The notes beneath the pieces were generated by a model, which was given only the letters and a program-made list of their open reading frames with translations, ran no database searches and was not told where the DNA came from. 34,958 nt of DNA from Gammaproteobacteria bacterium (GTDB taxonomy: Bacteria; Pseudomonadota; Gammaproteobacteria; SKWO01), in assembly GCA_007128895.1 (NCBI GenBank), contig SKWO01000080.1, forward strand, positions 1 through 34,958. The letters run 5' to 3'. Shown here piece after piece: positions 1 through 10,366 of the stretch. The position numbers were made by a program, and so were the translations under genes. The first letter of the stretch is position 1, and every line of letters begins with the position of its first letter.

Positions 1-726
1 CTCTTTGTCGTCGACAGCATGACCGGTCAGGATGCCGCCAATACGGCCAAGGCGTTCAACGAAGCGCTGGCGCTGACCGGCGTGGTATTGACCAAGACCG
101 ATGGTGATGCACGCGGCGGTGCCGCGCTGTCGATCCGTCAGGTCACTGGGCGGCCAATCAAGTTTCTCGGCGTTGGCGAGAAGAACCACGCGCTGGAGCC
201 GTTTCACCCGGAGCGGGTGGTCTCGCGCATCCTCGGCATGGGCGATATCGTCTCGCTGGTCGAGGAGGCGCAGCGCAATGTCGATCAGCAGCAGGCCGAA
301 AAGCTGGCCAAGAAGCTGAAGAAGGGCAAGGCGTTTAATCTGGAGGATTTTCGTCAGCAGCTGCAGCAGATGAAGAAGATGGGCGGTCTGGCCGGGTTGA
401 TGGACAAGCTGCCTGGGATGGGGCAGATCCCCGACCACGTCAAGCAGCAGGCGAATGACGACACGCAGCTACGCCGTCTGGAGGCGATTATCCTCTCGAT
501 GACGCCGCACGAACGGCGCTACCCGGATGTGATTCGCGGCTCGCGCAAGCGCCGCATCGCCATGGGCTCTGGCACCGAGATCCAGGATGTGAACCGTCTG
601 CTGAAACAGTTTACCCAGATGCAGAAGATGATGAAGAAGATGTCCGGCAAGGGCGGCATGGCCAACATGATGCGCAGCCTGAAGGGCCGGATGGGTGGTG
701 GCATGGGCGGCGGCATGCCGTTCTGA
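1..726 (+). CDS. ffh: Signal recognition particle protein Ffh (SRP54), C-terminal part; gene begins upstream of window
   Basis: Frame open from base 1 (LFVVDSMTGQDAANTAKAFNEALALTGVVLTKTDGDARGGAALS, GTPase G-domain) followed by Met-rich M domain ending MGGGMGGGMPF. Confidence 0.97.
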   Translation, partial: LFVVDSMTGQDAANTAKAFNEALALTGVVLTKTDGDARGGAALSIRQVTGRPIKFLGVGEKNHALEPFHPERVVSRILGMGDIVSLVEEAQRNVDQQQAEKLAKKLKKGKAFNLEDFRQQLQQMKKMGGLAGLMDKLPGMGQIPDHVKQQANDDTQLRRLEAIILSMTPHERRYPDVIRGSRKRRIAMGSGTEIQDVNRLLKQFTQMQKMMKKMSGKGGMANMMRSLKGRMGGGMGGGMPF

Positions 727-734
727 AATCAGAC

Positions 735-1418
735 TCAAGGCCGGTTGCACGATGGAATGAGTTGACGCAGCTGCGCGGGCAGGCCGTCCGGCGTCTCGAC
801 AGTGGCGTCGGCCTGCCACTCGGTCCAACGGTCATCCGGGCCGAGGTAGCCGTAGAGCGCCAGCACGGTGCGCATGCCGGCGTGACGACCGGCCTGGATG
901 TCGCGCTCGGCATCCCCGACGTAGAGCGTATGCGCGGCGTCGAGCTGTGCCAGATGGCAGGCGTGCAGCAGCGGTGCCGGGTCAGGTTTGCTGGTCGGTA
1001 GCGTGTCGCCACTGACCAGCGCGGCGCAGCGTGTCAGCAGGCCCAGCCGCTCCATCAGCGGTACGGTGAGCGCCTGCGGCTTGTTGGTCACCACCCCCCA
1101 GGCAAAGCCATTCCCCTCCAGCCACGCCAGGACCGCGTCCATGCCGTCGAAGAGGCGGGTGCCGGCGTGGTCGCGCGTGCGGTAGTGCTCGACCAGCCGC
1201 TGGCGGCGACGCTCGAAGCGTTCGGCATCCCCATCCCGGCCCAGGGCGTGGCGCAGCAGTCCACCGGCCCCGTGGCTGGCAGCCGGGCGCAGCGTCTCGA
1301 TCGGCAGCGGGGCCAGTCCCTCTTCCTCGAGCACCCGGTTGGTGGCCCAAGCCAGATCGGGTGCGGTGTCGGCCAGGGTGCCGTCGAGATCGAAGAGGAT
1401 CGCGCAGCGACTGGACAT
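735..1418 (-). CDS. gph: Phosphoglycolate phosphatase, HAD superfamily
   Basis: [25 protein letters not shown] motif; VVTNKPQ and VGDAERDIQAGRHAGM motifs; start inside the longer ORF, overlapping the ubiG stop by 1 nt (TGATG). Confidence 0.9.
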   Translation of the reverse strand: MSSRCAILFDLDGTLADTAPDLAWATNRVLEEEGLAPLPIETLRPAASHGAGGLLRHALGRDGDAERFERRRQRLVEHYRTRDHAGTRLFDGMDAVLAWLEGNGFAWGVVTNKPQALTVPLMERLGLLTRCAALVSGDTLPTSKPDPAPLLHACHLAQLDAAHTLYVGDAERDIQAGRHAGMRTVLALYGYLGPDDRWTEWQADATVETPDGLPAQLRQLIPSCNRP

Positions 1419-2134
1419 CACCCCTCCCGGCGGTAGTGGGTGATGTAGTTGATGCTGATGTTGCGGGTCTCGAAGAAGTCGCCCGTCAGCGGGTGGTAGC
1501 CCATGCCGGTGATCTCCCGGCTCTCCAACCCGGCACTGCGCGCCCAGGTGTCCAGTTCGGAGGGGCGGATAAAGGTGTCGTACTGGTGGGTTCCCTTGGG
1601 CAGCAGGCGCAGCAGGTATTCGGCGCCGACCACGGCCAGCAGCCACGCCTGCGGGGTGCGGTTGAGGGTGGAGAAGAAGAGGTCGCCGCCGGGTTTGACC
1701 AGCCGCGCGCAGGCGGCGATCAGAGAGGCCGGGTCAGGTACGTGCTCGAGCAGCTCCATGCAGGCGACGATGTCGAACTGGCCGGCCATCTCGTCGGCGA
1801 ACTGTTCGGCGGTGGTCTGTCGGTAGTCGATGTCGAGTCCCGTCTCGAGACGGTGCAGGCGGGCGACGCCGAGCGCCTCGCCGGCCATGTCGATTCCGGT
1901 CACCTCGGCACCACGGCGCGCCAGCGCCTCGCTGAGGATGCCGCCGCCGCAGCCGACATCGACCACCTTGCGCCCCTGCAGTGGCACGCGCGTGGCGATG
2001 TAGTCGACCCGCAGTGGATTGAGCCGATGCAGCGGCTTGAACTCACCGGCCGGATCCCACCAGCGCGAGGCGAGTTGATCGAACTTGGCCACCTCGGCCG
2101 GATCGACATTGGTGTGGGCTGTTTCTGTATTCAT
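1418..2134 (-). CDS. ubiG: Bifunctional 2-polyprenyl-6-hydroxyphenol methylase/3-demethylubiquinol 3-O-methyltransferase
   Basis: [34 protein letters not shown] and [26 protein letters not shown], characteristic of UbiG. Confidence 0.96.
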   Translation of the reverse strand: MNTETAHTNVDPAEVAKFDQLASRWWDPAGEFKPLHRLNPLRVDYIATRVPLQGRKVVDVGCGGGILSEALARRGAEVTGIDMAGEALGVARLHRLETGLDIDYRQTTAEQFADEMAGQFDIVACMELLEHVPDPASLIAACARLVKPGGDLFFSTLNRTPQAWLLAVVGAEYLLRLLPKGTHQYDTFIRPSELDTWARSAGLESREITGMGYHPLTGDFFETRNISINYITHYRREG

Positions 2135-2164
2135 GGCTCGTCTTGTTGGCTGTATCGTTCTATC

Positions 2165-3484
2165 TTAATCGAATTCGGCCATTCGCTCGCGCCATTGCGC
2201 GGCGCTGGCCAACAGGGTCTCTTCATCCAGGGTGGTCAGGCGGCGCTGTTTGAGCAGGCGGCGGCCGGCCACCCAGACATCGCTGACCTGCTCTCGTCCG
2301 GCAGCGTAGACGATCTGGGAGATCGGGTGGTAGACCGGTTGGGTCTCCAGCGCCGAGAGGTCGATGGCGGTCAGGTCGGCCGCCTTGCCCGGGGTGATCG
2401 AGCCGATGCGATCGTCCAGCCCCAGGGCCGTGGCGCCGCCCAGCGTGGCCATGCGCAGGACACTGGCGGCATCGACGGCGGCCGCGTTGCCGGCGGTGAT
2501 CTTGCCGATCAAGGCGGCACTCTGCATCTCGCCGAGCAGGTCGAGGTCGTTGTTGCTGGCGGCGCCGTCGGTGCCGAGGGCGACGTTGATGCCGGCGTCG
2601 AGCAGCCGCTGAACCGGACACAGACCGCTGGCCAGCTTGAGGTTCGACTGCGGGCAGTGGACCACGCTGGCACCACCGGCGGCGACGCGGGCGATGTCGT
2701 CGTCGTCGAGCGCGGTCATGTGGACTGCCATCAGCCGGCGGCTGACCAGGCCGAGCCGGTCGAGCCGTGCCAGTGGGCGATCGCCGCTCTGTTCCAGCGC
2801 TTGGGCGACCTCGCCCGCCGTCTCGTGGACGTGGATGTGGATGGGTACGTCGAGCTCTTCGGCGTAGGTGGCGATGCGCTGCAGCGGCAGGTCGGAGACG
2901 GTGTAGGGGGCGTGCGGGGCGAAGGCGGTGGTGATCAGCGGGTCGTGACGGTAGTGGTCGTGCACCGCCAGCCCCTTGCGCAGGTAGTCGTCGTGGTCGG
3001 CCGCCCAAGCGGTGGGGAAGTCGATCACGATCATGCCGATGCAGGCGCGCATGCCGGCGTCGCTGGCGACCCGTGCGGCGATATCGGGAAAGAAGTACAT
3101 GTCATTGAAGCAGGTGGTGCCGCTGCGCACCATTTCGGCGATCGCCAATCGGGTGCCGTCGCGGACAAAGCCTTCACCGACCCAGCGCGCCTCGGCCGGC
3201 CAGATGTGCTCGTTGAGCCAGGTCATCAGCGGCAGGTCGTCGGCCATGCCGCGCATCAGGCTCATGGCGGCGTGGGTGTGGGCATTGACCAGTCCCGGGA
3301 TCAGAGCGTGGCCGGGCAGCTCGACCGGGTGGTCGCACTGCCAGTCGGCCAGCGCCTCGCGGGTGGGGAGAACGGCCTCGATGGTGCCGTTGACGACGAC
3401 CACGGTGTGCTCTTCGAGGACGGTGGCATGGGGCTCGACCGGGATGATCCAGCGGGCGGAGATCAGGCTGTCGGCGTGCTTCAC
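2165..3484 (-). CDS. mtaD: 5-methylthioadenosine / S-adenosylhomocysteine deaminase (TRZ/ATZ amidohydrolase family)
   Basis: GHALIPGLVNAHTHAAMSLMRGMADDLPLMTWLNEHIWPAE, HVHETAGE, GTDGAASNNDLDLLGEMQ; likely GTG start at 3484 (VKHADSLISARWIIPVEP); neighbour of mtnA. Confidence 0.88.
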   Translation of the reverse strand: MKHADSLISARWIIPVEPHATVLEEHTVVVVNGTIEAVLPTREALADWQCDHPVELPGHALIPGLVNAHTHAAMSLMRGMADDLPLMTWLNEHIWPAEARWVGEGFVRDGTRLAIAEMVRSGTTCFNDMYFFPDIAARVASDAGMRACIGMIVIDFPTAWAADHDDYLRKGLAVHDHYRHDPLITTAFAPHAPYTVSDLPLQRIATYAEELDVPIHIHVHETAGEVAQALEQSGDRPLARLDRLGLVSRRLMAVHMTALDDDDIARVAAGGASVVHCPQSNLKLASGLCPVQRLLDAGINVALGTDGAASNNDLDLLGEMQSAALIGKITAGNAAAVDAASVLRMATLGGATALGLDDRIGSITPGKAADLTAIDLSALETQPVYHPISQIVYAAGREQVSDVWVAGRRLLKQRRLTTLDEETLLASAAQWRERMAEFD

Positions 3485-3567
3485 GGGCGGCTCCGGCTGT
3501 CGGCTGCGTGAGGGTGGGGCGTTGCGGTATGATACCGGACTCTCGGTTGATGAGAAGGAGTGAGGCG

Positions 3568-4149
3568 ATGTTGAGTATTCCGGTAGTGGTCGGCAGTGTG
3601 CGCCGTGGTCGCATGAGTCCGCGGGTGGCGGCCTTTGTGCAGCGCAAGCTGGTCGAGACGGGTGCGGTCGAGAGCCCGTTGCTCGATTTGGCCGAGTACG
3701 ACTTTCCGCCCATGGAAGAGCGGTTCGGCCACCGTGACGACCCACCGGCCGGGCTGGCCGAATTCGCCGCCACGGTGGCGGCCGCCGATGGCTTGGTGAT
3801 CGTGTCGCCGGAGTACAACCGCAGCTATCCCGGCGTGCTCAAGAACGCTTTGGACTACCTGTGGGCCGAGTTCAATCGCAAGCCGTTCGGGCTGGTGACG
3901 GTCTCTTCCGGTGGCTTTGGTGGTGTCAGTTGCATGGGGCAGTTGCAATTGCTGGCCCTGGGGCTCGGTGCCTTTCCGATGCCGGCCAATCTGCCGGTCT
4001 CGAATGTCGAGGAGAGTTTTGCCGAGGACGGCACGCCGAACGACGCGAGTTGGGAGGCGCGCGGTGCCTACTTTGCCGCCGAACTGGTTTGGTACGCCAC
4101 GGCGCTGAGCGAACACAAACGGCGCGTTCCGCCGCCCAAGCGGGGGTGA
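3568..4149 (+). CDS. NAD(P)H-dependent FMN reductase family (flavodoxin-like fold) protein
   Basis: [24 protein letters not shown]...[26 protein letters not shown]...[15 protein letters not shown]-like GAAGGAG upstream of ATG 3568. Confidence 0.85.
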   Translation: MLSIPVVVGSVRRGRMSPRVAAFVQRKLVETGAVESPLLDLAEYDFPPMEERFGHRDDPPAGLAEFAATVAAADGLVIVSPEYNRSYPGVLKNALDYLWAEFNRKPFGLVTVSSGGFGGVSCMGQLQLLALGLGAFPMPANLPVSNVEESFAEDGTPNDASWEARGAYFAAELVWYATALSEHKRRVPPPKRG

Positions 4150-4153
4150 TCCG

Positions 4154-5203
4154 GTGACAGTCCACAATGATACCGTGCGCGCGATCGAGTGGTGCGACGA
4201 GGGGGTGCGTCTGCTCGATCAGCGCCGTCTGCCGCAGCAGCACGAGTGGGTGGTCTGCCGTGACGTGGCGGCCGTGGCCGATGCCATTACCGAGATGGTG
4301 GTGCGTGGCGCGCCGGCGATCGGGGTGACCGCCGCTTACGGGATCGCCCTGGCCGCGCGCCAGCGCTGCGCGGTCGATGCGGTGGGGTGGCGTGAGGCGA
4401 TCGAGGCCGATCTGGCGCGGCTGGCGGCCTCCCGCCCGACCGCGGTCAACCTCTTCTGGGCGATCGACCGCATGCGTCGTGCCATGGCCGGGCTGTCGGG
4501 CAACCCCTTTGCGGCCCTGCTGGCCGAGGCGCGTGCGATCCATGAGGAGGACATCGCTGCCAACCGGCGCATGGGCGAGCTGGGGGCGGCGCTGATCGAC
4601 CAGCCGTGCGGCTTTCTGACCCACTGCAACACCGGCTCGCTGGCCACCGGCGGCTTTGGTACCGCGCTCGGTGTGATCCGCGCCGCTCACGCTGCCGGCA
4701 AGGTGACGGCGGTCTATGCCGATGAGACCCGTCCGTGGCTGCAGGGGGCGCGCCTGACGGCGTGGGAACTGGTGCAGGACGGTATCGACGTGACGTTGAT
4801 CGCCGATTCCGCTGCTGCCTGGCTGATGCGCAGCGGGCGGGTCGGCTGCGTCGTGGTCGGGGCCGACCGGATCGCCGCCAACGGCGATGCCGCCAACAAG
4901 ATCGGCACCTACATGCTGGCGGTGGCGGCGCGGCGCCACGCCATCCCGTTCTACGTGGCGGCGCCGACCTCGACCATCGATCCGACCCTGCCTGACGGCA
5001 GCGGCATCCCGATCGAGGAGCGTGCCGCCGATGAGGTGCTGGCGCTGGCCGGGCAGCGTGTCGCTGCACCGGGGGCGGCGGCGTGGAACCCTGCCTTTGA
5101 TGTGACTCCGGCTGAGCTGATTACTGCGATCATCACCGAGCGCGGCGTGATCGAGCCCGCCCAGGCGGGGGCGACGGCGGTGCCCCTCAGTGCTTGTGGA
5201 TAA
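4154..5203 (+). CDS. mtnA: S-methyl-5-thioribose-1-phosphate isomerase
   Basis: [91 protein letters not shown] start. Confidence 0.96.
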   Translation: MTVHNDTVRAIEWCDEGVRLLDQRRLPQQHEWVVCRDVAAVADAITEMVVRGAPAIGVTAAYGIALAARQRCAVDAVGWREAIEADLARLAASRPTAVNLFWAIDRMRRAMAGLSGNPFAALLAEARAIHEEDIAANRRMGELGAALIDQPCGFLTHCNTGSLATGGFGTALGVIRAAHAAGKVTAVYADETRPWLQGARLTAWELVQDGIDVTLIADSAAAWLMRSGRVGCVVVGADRIAANGDAANKIGTYMLAVAARRHAIPFYVAAPTSTIDPTLPDGSGIPIEERAADEVLALAGQRVAAPGAAAWNPAFDVTPAELITAIITERGVIEPAQAGATAVPLSACG

Positions 5204-5392
5204 CCTTGTGGAAAAGGCGTTGGGTGGCGCGCTATCTGCCTATGATACCGACCCTTTTTTTACCGCTGTGCAGAAAGGCGGCAGATTGTCTTGCTGTTGA
5301 TAAACAGTGAGTTAACGGACAATCCCAGAAAAGTTTGATCTGTATCATGCGCGCGTGTGCAAGTCGATGATTCACCGATGTCGTGTGCATAA
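5195..5392 (-). promoter_or_regulatory. Cluster of DnaA-box-like 9-mers, all in the same orientation, upstream of gyrA
   Basis: Read on the minus strand: TTATCCACA (5203-5195, perfect), TTTTCCACA (5215-5207, fits TTWTNCACA), TTATGCACA (5392-5384, fits TTATNCACA); one-mismatch sites TTCTGCACA (5275-5267) and TTATCAACA (5303-5295). Confidence 0.5.
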
Positions 5393-5497
5393 GTGCATGG
5401 GTGTCCACCCCGGTTACGGGTGTCGCTGATGCGATTGCAGTGGCGCCATGGTAGAATCAGGCGCTTGTCTCAAACATTTCAACAACCCGGTTAACCC

Positions 5498-8092
5498 ATG
5501 GTCGATTTCGCCAAGGAAGTGCTCCCCGTCAACATCGAAGGGGAGATGCAGCAGTCCTATCTCGACTATGCCATGAGCGTGATCGTCGGGCGCGCCCTGC
5601 CCGATGTCCGTGACGGCCTGAAGCCCGTTCATCGCCGCGTGCTCTATGCCATGCGCGAGTTGGGCAACGAGTGGAACAGGCCGTACAAGAAATCGGCCCG
5701 CGTGGTCGGTGACGTCATCGGCAAGTACCACCCGCATGGCGATACCGCGGTCTACGACACCATCGTACGCATGGCGCAGCCCTTCTCGCTGCGCTACCTG
5801 CTGGTCGACGGTCAGGGCAATTTCGGTTCGGTCGATGGCGATTCGCCGGCGGCGATGCGGTATACCGAAGTGCGCATGTCACGCCTGGCCCACGAGCTGC
5901 TGGCCGACCTGGACAAGGAGACGGTCGACTTCATCCCCAACTACGACGAGTCGGAGAAAGAGCCGGTGGTGCTGCCGGCGCGCATCCCCAATCTGCTCGT
6001 CAACGGCTCGGCCGGCATCGCCGTCGGCATGGCCACCAATATCCCGCCGCACAACCTGGTCGAGGTGATCAACGCCTGTCTGGCGCTGATCGATGACCCG
6101 GAGCTGACCATCGAGGATCTGATGGCGTACATCCCGGGCCCCGACTTCCCGACTGCGGCGATCATCAACGGCACCGAGGGGATCAACGAGGCGTACCGCA
6201 CCGGCCGTGGCCGTGTCCACATCCGTGCCCGTACCCACTTCGAGGAGGGCGACCACGGCGGTCAGCGGCTGATCGTTACCGAGCTGCCGTACCAAGTCAA
6301 CAAGGCGCGCCTGCTGGAGAAGATCGCCGAGCTGGTCAAGGAGAAGAAGATCGAGGGCATCACCGGCCTGCGCGACGAGTCCGACAAGGACGGCATGCGC
6401 ATGGTGATCGAGCTGCGCCGTGGCGAGGTGGGCGAGGTGGTGCTGAACAACCTCTTCCAGCAGACCCAGCTGCAGACCGTCTTCGGCATCAACATGGTGG
6501 CGCTGGTCGATGGCCAGCCGCGCCTGCTCAACCTGAAGGAGATGCTCGACGCCTTCATCCGCCATCGCCGCGAGGTGGTGACCCGGCGTACCGTCTTCGA
6601 GCTGCGCAAGGCGCGCGAGCGGGCCCATATCCTCGAAGGGCTGGCCGTGGCGTTGACCAACATCGACCCGGTGATCGCTTTGATCAAGGCCGCGGCCGGC
6701 CCGGCCGAGGCCAAAGCGGGGCTGATGGAGCGGCTGTGGCAGCCCGGCATCGTCGCCGAGATGGTCGCCCGTGCCGGCGGGGATGTGCGTCCCGACGGGC
6801 TGGGTACCGAATTCGGTCTGGGTGAGGGTGGCTACCGTCTCTCCGAGGCGCAGGCCCAGGCGATCCTGGAGCTGCGTCTGCACCGCCTGACCGGTCTTGA
6901 GCAGGACAAGATATTCAATGAATACAAGGAGATTCTTGATCTTATCAAGGATCTGCTCGAGATTCTGGCCAGCACCGAGCGCCTGCTGCAGGTGATCCGC
7001 GGCGAGCTGGAGGCGGTGCGCGAACAGTACGGTGATGCGCGTCGCTCCGAGATCATCAAGACCCACCTCAGCCTGACGCTGGAGGATCTGATCGGCGAGG
7101 AGGATGTGGTGGTGACCCTCTCGCATGCCGGTTACGCCAAGGCGCAACCGCTGGATGCCTACCGCGCCCAGAAACGCGGCGGGCGGGGCAAGGCGGCGAC
7201 CAGCATGCGCGAGGAGGACTTTGTCGACCATCTCTTCATCGCCAATACCCACGATACGCTGCTCTGCTTCTCCAGCCGCGGGCGACTCTACTGGCTCAAG
7301 GTCTATGAGCTGCCGCAGGCCGGGCGCACATCGCGTGGCAAGCCGATCGTCAACCTGCTGCCGCTGGAGGAGAACGAGCGCATCAATGCCGTCTTGCCGA
7401 TCCGCGAGTTCACCGAGGGCGAGTTCGTCTTCATGGCCACCGCAGACGGCACGGTAAAGAAGACGCCGCTGGTGGCCTTCTCGCGGCCGCGTTCGACCGG
7501 TATCATCGCGGTCGATCTGCGCGACGACAACCAGCTGATCGGAGTCGCCATTACCGATGGCGACCGCGATGTGATGCTCTTTACCGATGCCGGCAAGGTG
7601 ATCCGCTTCCACGAGTCCGACGTGCGTCCGATGGGGCGCACCGCCGCCGGTGTGCGCGGCATCCGTCTGGGTGAGGGGCAGCGGGTCAACGCGCTGATCA
7701 TCGTCGATCCCGAGGCGGCCATCCTGACGGCTACCGAGAACGGCTTCGGCAAGCGCACCCCGGTGGATGCCTACCCGCTGCGTGGTCGCGGCGGGCAGGG
7801 GGTTATCTCGATCCAGACCAGCGAGCGCAACGGCGCCGTGGTGGGGGCCGTCTCGGTCCACGACGACCACCAGATCATGCTGATCACCGACGGCGGCACC
7901 TTGGTGCGGACCCGTGTGACCGAGGTCTCCACGCTGGCGCGCAATACCCAGGGGGTCAAGCTGATCGCGCTGGGCAAGGGCGAGAAGCTGGTCGGTATGG
8001 CGCGTATCGAAGAGAACGGCGATGACGAGGCCGAGGATGACGAGATCGACGGCGCCGTGACCGAGGACAACACCGACAGCGGTTCGGAATAA
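5498..8092 (+). CDS. gyrA: DNA gyrase subunit A
   Basis: [75 protein letters not shown]; GyrA-box-like QKRGGRGK; acidic C-terminal tail. Confidence 0.99.
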   Translation: MVDFAKEVLPVNIEGEMQQSYLDYAMSVIVGRALPDVRDGLKPVHRRVLYAMRELGNEWNRPYKKSARVVGDVIGKYHPHGDTAVYDTIVRMAQPFSLRYLLVDGQGNFGSVDGDSPAAMRYTEVRMSRLAHELLADLDKETVDFIPNYDESEKEPVVLPARIPNLLVNGSAGIAVGMATNIPPHNLVEVINACLALIDDPELTIEDLMAYIPGPDFPTAAIINGTEGINEAYRTGRGRVHIRARTHFEEGDHGGQRLIVTELPYQVNKARLLEKIAELVKEKKIEGITGLRDESDKDGMRMVIELRRGEVGEVVLNNLFQQTQLQTVFGINMVALVDGQPRLLNLKEMLDAFIRHRREVVTRRTVFELRKARERAHILEGLAVALTNIDPVIALIKAAAGPAEAKAGLMERLWQPGIVAEMVARAGGDVRPDGLGTEFGLGEGGYRLSEAQAQAILELRLHRLTGLEQDKIFNEYKEILDLIKDLLEILASTERLLQVIRGELEAVREQYGDARRSEIIKTHLSLTLEDLIGEEDVVVTLSHAGYAKAQPLDAYRAQKRGGRGKAATSMREEDFVDHLFIANTHDTLLCFSSRGRLYWLKVYELPQAGRTSRGKPIVNLLPLEENERINAVLPIREFTEGEFVFMATADGTVKKTPLVAFSRPRSTGIIAVDLRDDNQLIGVAITDGDRDVMLFTDAGKVIRFHESDVRPMGRTAAGVRGIRLGEGQRVNALIIVDPEAAILTATENGFGKRTPVDAYPLRGRGGQGVISIQTSERNGAVVGAVSVHDDHQIMLITDGGTLVRTRVTEVSTLARNTQGVKLIALGKGEKLVGMARIEENGDDEAEDDEIDGAVTEDNTDSGSE

Positions 8093-8105
8093 CAGGGGGA
8101 GTGTG

Positions 8106-9188
8106 ATGAACAGGGTTTACAACTTCAGTGCCGGGCCGGCCGTGCTGCCGCAGGCCGTGCTCGAGCGTGCCCGTGAGGAGATGCTCGACTGGAACGGTAC
8201 CGGGATGTCGGTGATGGAGATGAGCCACCGGGGCAAGGCGTTCATGTCGATCGCCGAGAAGGCCGAGGCCGATCTGCGCACACTGATGCAGATTCCCGAC
8301 AACTACAAGGTGCTCTTCCTGCAGGGCGGGGCCAGCCTGCAGTTTGCCATGGTGCCGATGAACCTGCTGCGCGGCAACCTGCGGGCCGACTATCTCCATA
8401 CCGGTGCCTGGTCGAAGAAGGCGATTGCCGAGGCCGAGCGCTTCTGCAAGGTCAATGTGGTGGCCAGCGGGCAGGAGAGCCGTTTCACCACCGTGCCGGA
8501 TGTCGCCACCTGGCGGCTCGACAGCCATGCCGCCTACCTGCACTACACCCCGAACGAGACGATCGGCGGGGTTGAATTCGACTTTATCCCGGAGTGTGGC
8601 GATGTCCCGCTGGTCGCCGATATGTCCTCGACGATTCTGTCGCGCCCTGTCGATGTCAGCCGTTACGGGGTGATCTATGCCGGTGCCCAGAAGAACATCG
8701 GTCCGGCCGGTCTGACCGTGGTGATCATCCGCGACGATCTGATCGGCGGCGCGCCGATCGGCATTCCGTCGATGCTCGACTACGCCATCCATGTCGACAA
8801 CGACTCGATGTACAACACGCCGCCGACCTACGGCTGGTATCTGGCCGGCCTGGTCTTCGAGTGGCTGCTCGAGCAGGGCGGGCTGGCGGCGATGGCCGAG
8901 CGCAACCGGCGCAAGGCCGAGCGGCTCTATGGCACCATCGATGGCTCAGGCTTCTACAGCAACCCGGTGGAGAAGCGTTACCGTTCCTGGATGAACGTGC
9001 CGTTCACGCTGGCCGACGCCGGCCTGGATGCGACCTTCCTGGCCGAGGCCGAGGAGGCCGGGCTGACCACCCTGAAGGGCCACCGCTCGGTGGGCGGCAT
9101 GCGGGCCAGCATCTACAATGCGATGCCGGAGGAGGGGGTCGAGGCACTGGTCGCCTTCATGGCCGACTTTGAGGAGCGTCGCGGATAA
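8106..9188 (+). CDS. serC: Phosphoserine aminotransferase
   Basis: [75 protein letters not shown]. Confidence 0.98.
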   Translation: MNRVYNFSAGPAVLPQAVLERAREEMLDWNGTGMSVMEMSHRGKAFMSIAEKAEADLRTLMQIPDNYKVLFLQGGASLQFAMVPMNLLRGNLRADYLHTGAWSKKAIAEAERFCKVNVVASGQESRFTTVPDVATWRLDSHAAYLHYTPNETIGGVEFDFIPECGDVPLVADMSSTILSRPVDVSRYGVIYAGAQKNIGPAGLTVVIIRDDLIGGAPIGIPSMLDYAIHVDNDSMYNTPPTYGWYLAGLVFEWLLEQGGLAAMAERNRRKAERLYGTIDGSGFYSNPVEKRYRSWMNVPFTLADAGLDATFLAEAEEAGLTTLKGHRSVGGMRASIYNAMPEEGVEALVAFMADFEERRG

Positions 9189-9193
9189 GCGCC

Positions 9194-10366
9194 ATGTTCA
9201 AGGTTCTTACCCTCAACAATATCTCGGTCAAGGGGCTGGAGCGGCTGCCGCGCGACCGCTACGAAGTGGCCTCGGAGATCCAGCACCCCGATGCGATCCT
9301 GGTGCGCTCGCAGAAGATGCACGAGATGGCGATCCCGGAGACGCTCAAGGCGGTCGGGCGCGCCGGTGCCGGGGTCAACAACATCCCGGTGGAGGCGATG
9401 AGTGCGCGTGGCATCCCGGTCTTCAATGCGCCGGGGGCCAATGCCAATGCGGTCAAGGAGCTGGTCATCGCAGGCATGCTGGCGGCCAGTCGCAACCTCT
9501 TTCCGGCCTGGGCCTTCACCGAGGGGCTGAGCGGCAGCGATGCCGAGATCAACAGCGCCACCGAGGCCGGCAAGAAGCGCTTTGTTGGCACCGAGCTGCC
9601 CGGCCGCACGCTGGGCGTGATCGGGCTGGGGGCGATCGGTCGGTTGGTGGCCAATACCGCCGTGGCGCTGGGGATGCGCGTGGTCGGCTTCGATCCCGGT
9701 CTGACCGTCGAGGGCGCCTGGCAGCTCTCGGCCGAGGTCGAGAAGGCGCGCAGCGTGGATGATCTGGTGGCCCGTTCGGACTACCTTACACTGCATGTCC
9801 CGCTGATCGACGAGACGCGCAACCTGATCAACGCCGAGCGGCTGAGAGCGGCCCGTCCGGGACTGGTGGTGCTCAACTTTGCCCGTGGCGGCATTGTCGA
9901 TGACGCGGCGATCGTCGCGGCGATCAAGGCGGGTCAGGTCGGCGGCTATGTCTGCGATTTTCCGTCCAACGCCCTGAAGGGATGCGAGCGGGTCATTGCG
10001 CTGCCCCATCTGGGGGCGTCGACCCTCGAGGCGGAGGAGAACTGCGCCATGATGGTGGTCGAGGAGGTGCGCGACTTTCTCGAGAACGGCAATGTGCGCA
10101 ATGCGGTCAACTTTCCCGAGGTGGTGATGCCGCGTACCGAGGGGTTCCGCCTCGGCGTGGTCAACTCCAACGTGCCCAATATGGTCGGACAGATCTCGAC
10201 CGCGCTGGCCGATTCGGGGCTGAACATCATCGACATGCTCAACCGTTCGCGCGGGAATCTGGCCTATACCCTGATCGATCTCGATGGCGCCGTTGTCCCC
10301 ACACTGGCCGACCGGCTGCGGGCGATCGAGGGTGTTCTGGCCGTCTACCTGTTCGAGACCCCATGA
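9194..10366 (+). CDS. serA: D-3-phosphoglycerate dehydrogenase, short (390 aa) type with C-terminal ACT domain
   Basis: VGRAGAGVNNIPVEAMSARGIPVFNAPGANANAVKEL; GRTLGVIGLGAIGRLVANTA; C-terminal VNSNVPNMVGQISTALADSGLNIIDMLNRSRGNLAYTLIDLD (ACT-like). Confidence 0.9.
   Translation: MFKVLTLNNISVKGLERLPRDRYEVASEIQHPDAILVRSQKMHEMAIPETLKAVGRAGAGVNNIPVEAMSARGIPVFNAPGANANAVKELVIAGMLAASRNLFPAWAFTEGLSGSDAEINSATEAGKKRFVGTELPGRTLGVIGLGAIGRLVANTAVALGMRVVGFDPGLTVEGAWQLSAEVEKARSVDDLVARSDYLTLHVPLIDETRNLINAERLRAARPGLVVLNFARGGIVDDAAIVAAIKAGQVGGYVCDFPSNALKGCERVIALPHLGASTLEAEENCAMMVVEEVRDFLENGNVRNAVNFPEVVMPRTEGFRLGVVNSNVPNMVGQISTALADSGLNIIDMLNRSRGNLAYTLIDLDGAVVPTLADRLRAIEGVLAVYLFETP

Noticed and set aside
727-734. 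Terminator between convergent ffh and gph
   Set aside because: The 8-bp gap and immediate surroundings show no stem-loop with T-tract.
1361-3511. 716-aa plus-strand ORF opposite ubiG and mtaD
   Set aside because: Antisense to two well-recognised genes; low-complexity Gly/Val/Asp-rich translation typical of mirror ORFs in high-GC DNA; no recognisable domain.
5294-5307. LexA/SOS-box-like palindrome CTGTTGATAAACAG upstream of gyrA
   Set aside because: Spacing is CTGT-N6-ACAG, not the CTGT-N8-ACAG of gammaproteobacterial LexA sites; gyrA is not a standard SOS gene.
5725-5775. Thr at GyrA quinolone-resistance position 83 ([10 protein letters not shown])
   Set aside because: Thr here is the natural residue in Pseudomonas GyrA and related proteins; Asp at 87 is retained; not evidence of a resistance mutation.
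5879-7870. 663-aa minus-strand ORF inside gyrA
   Set aside because: Entirely antisense to gyrA, His/Gln/Asp-rich composition, no family resemblance; codon-bias artefact.
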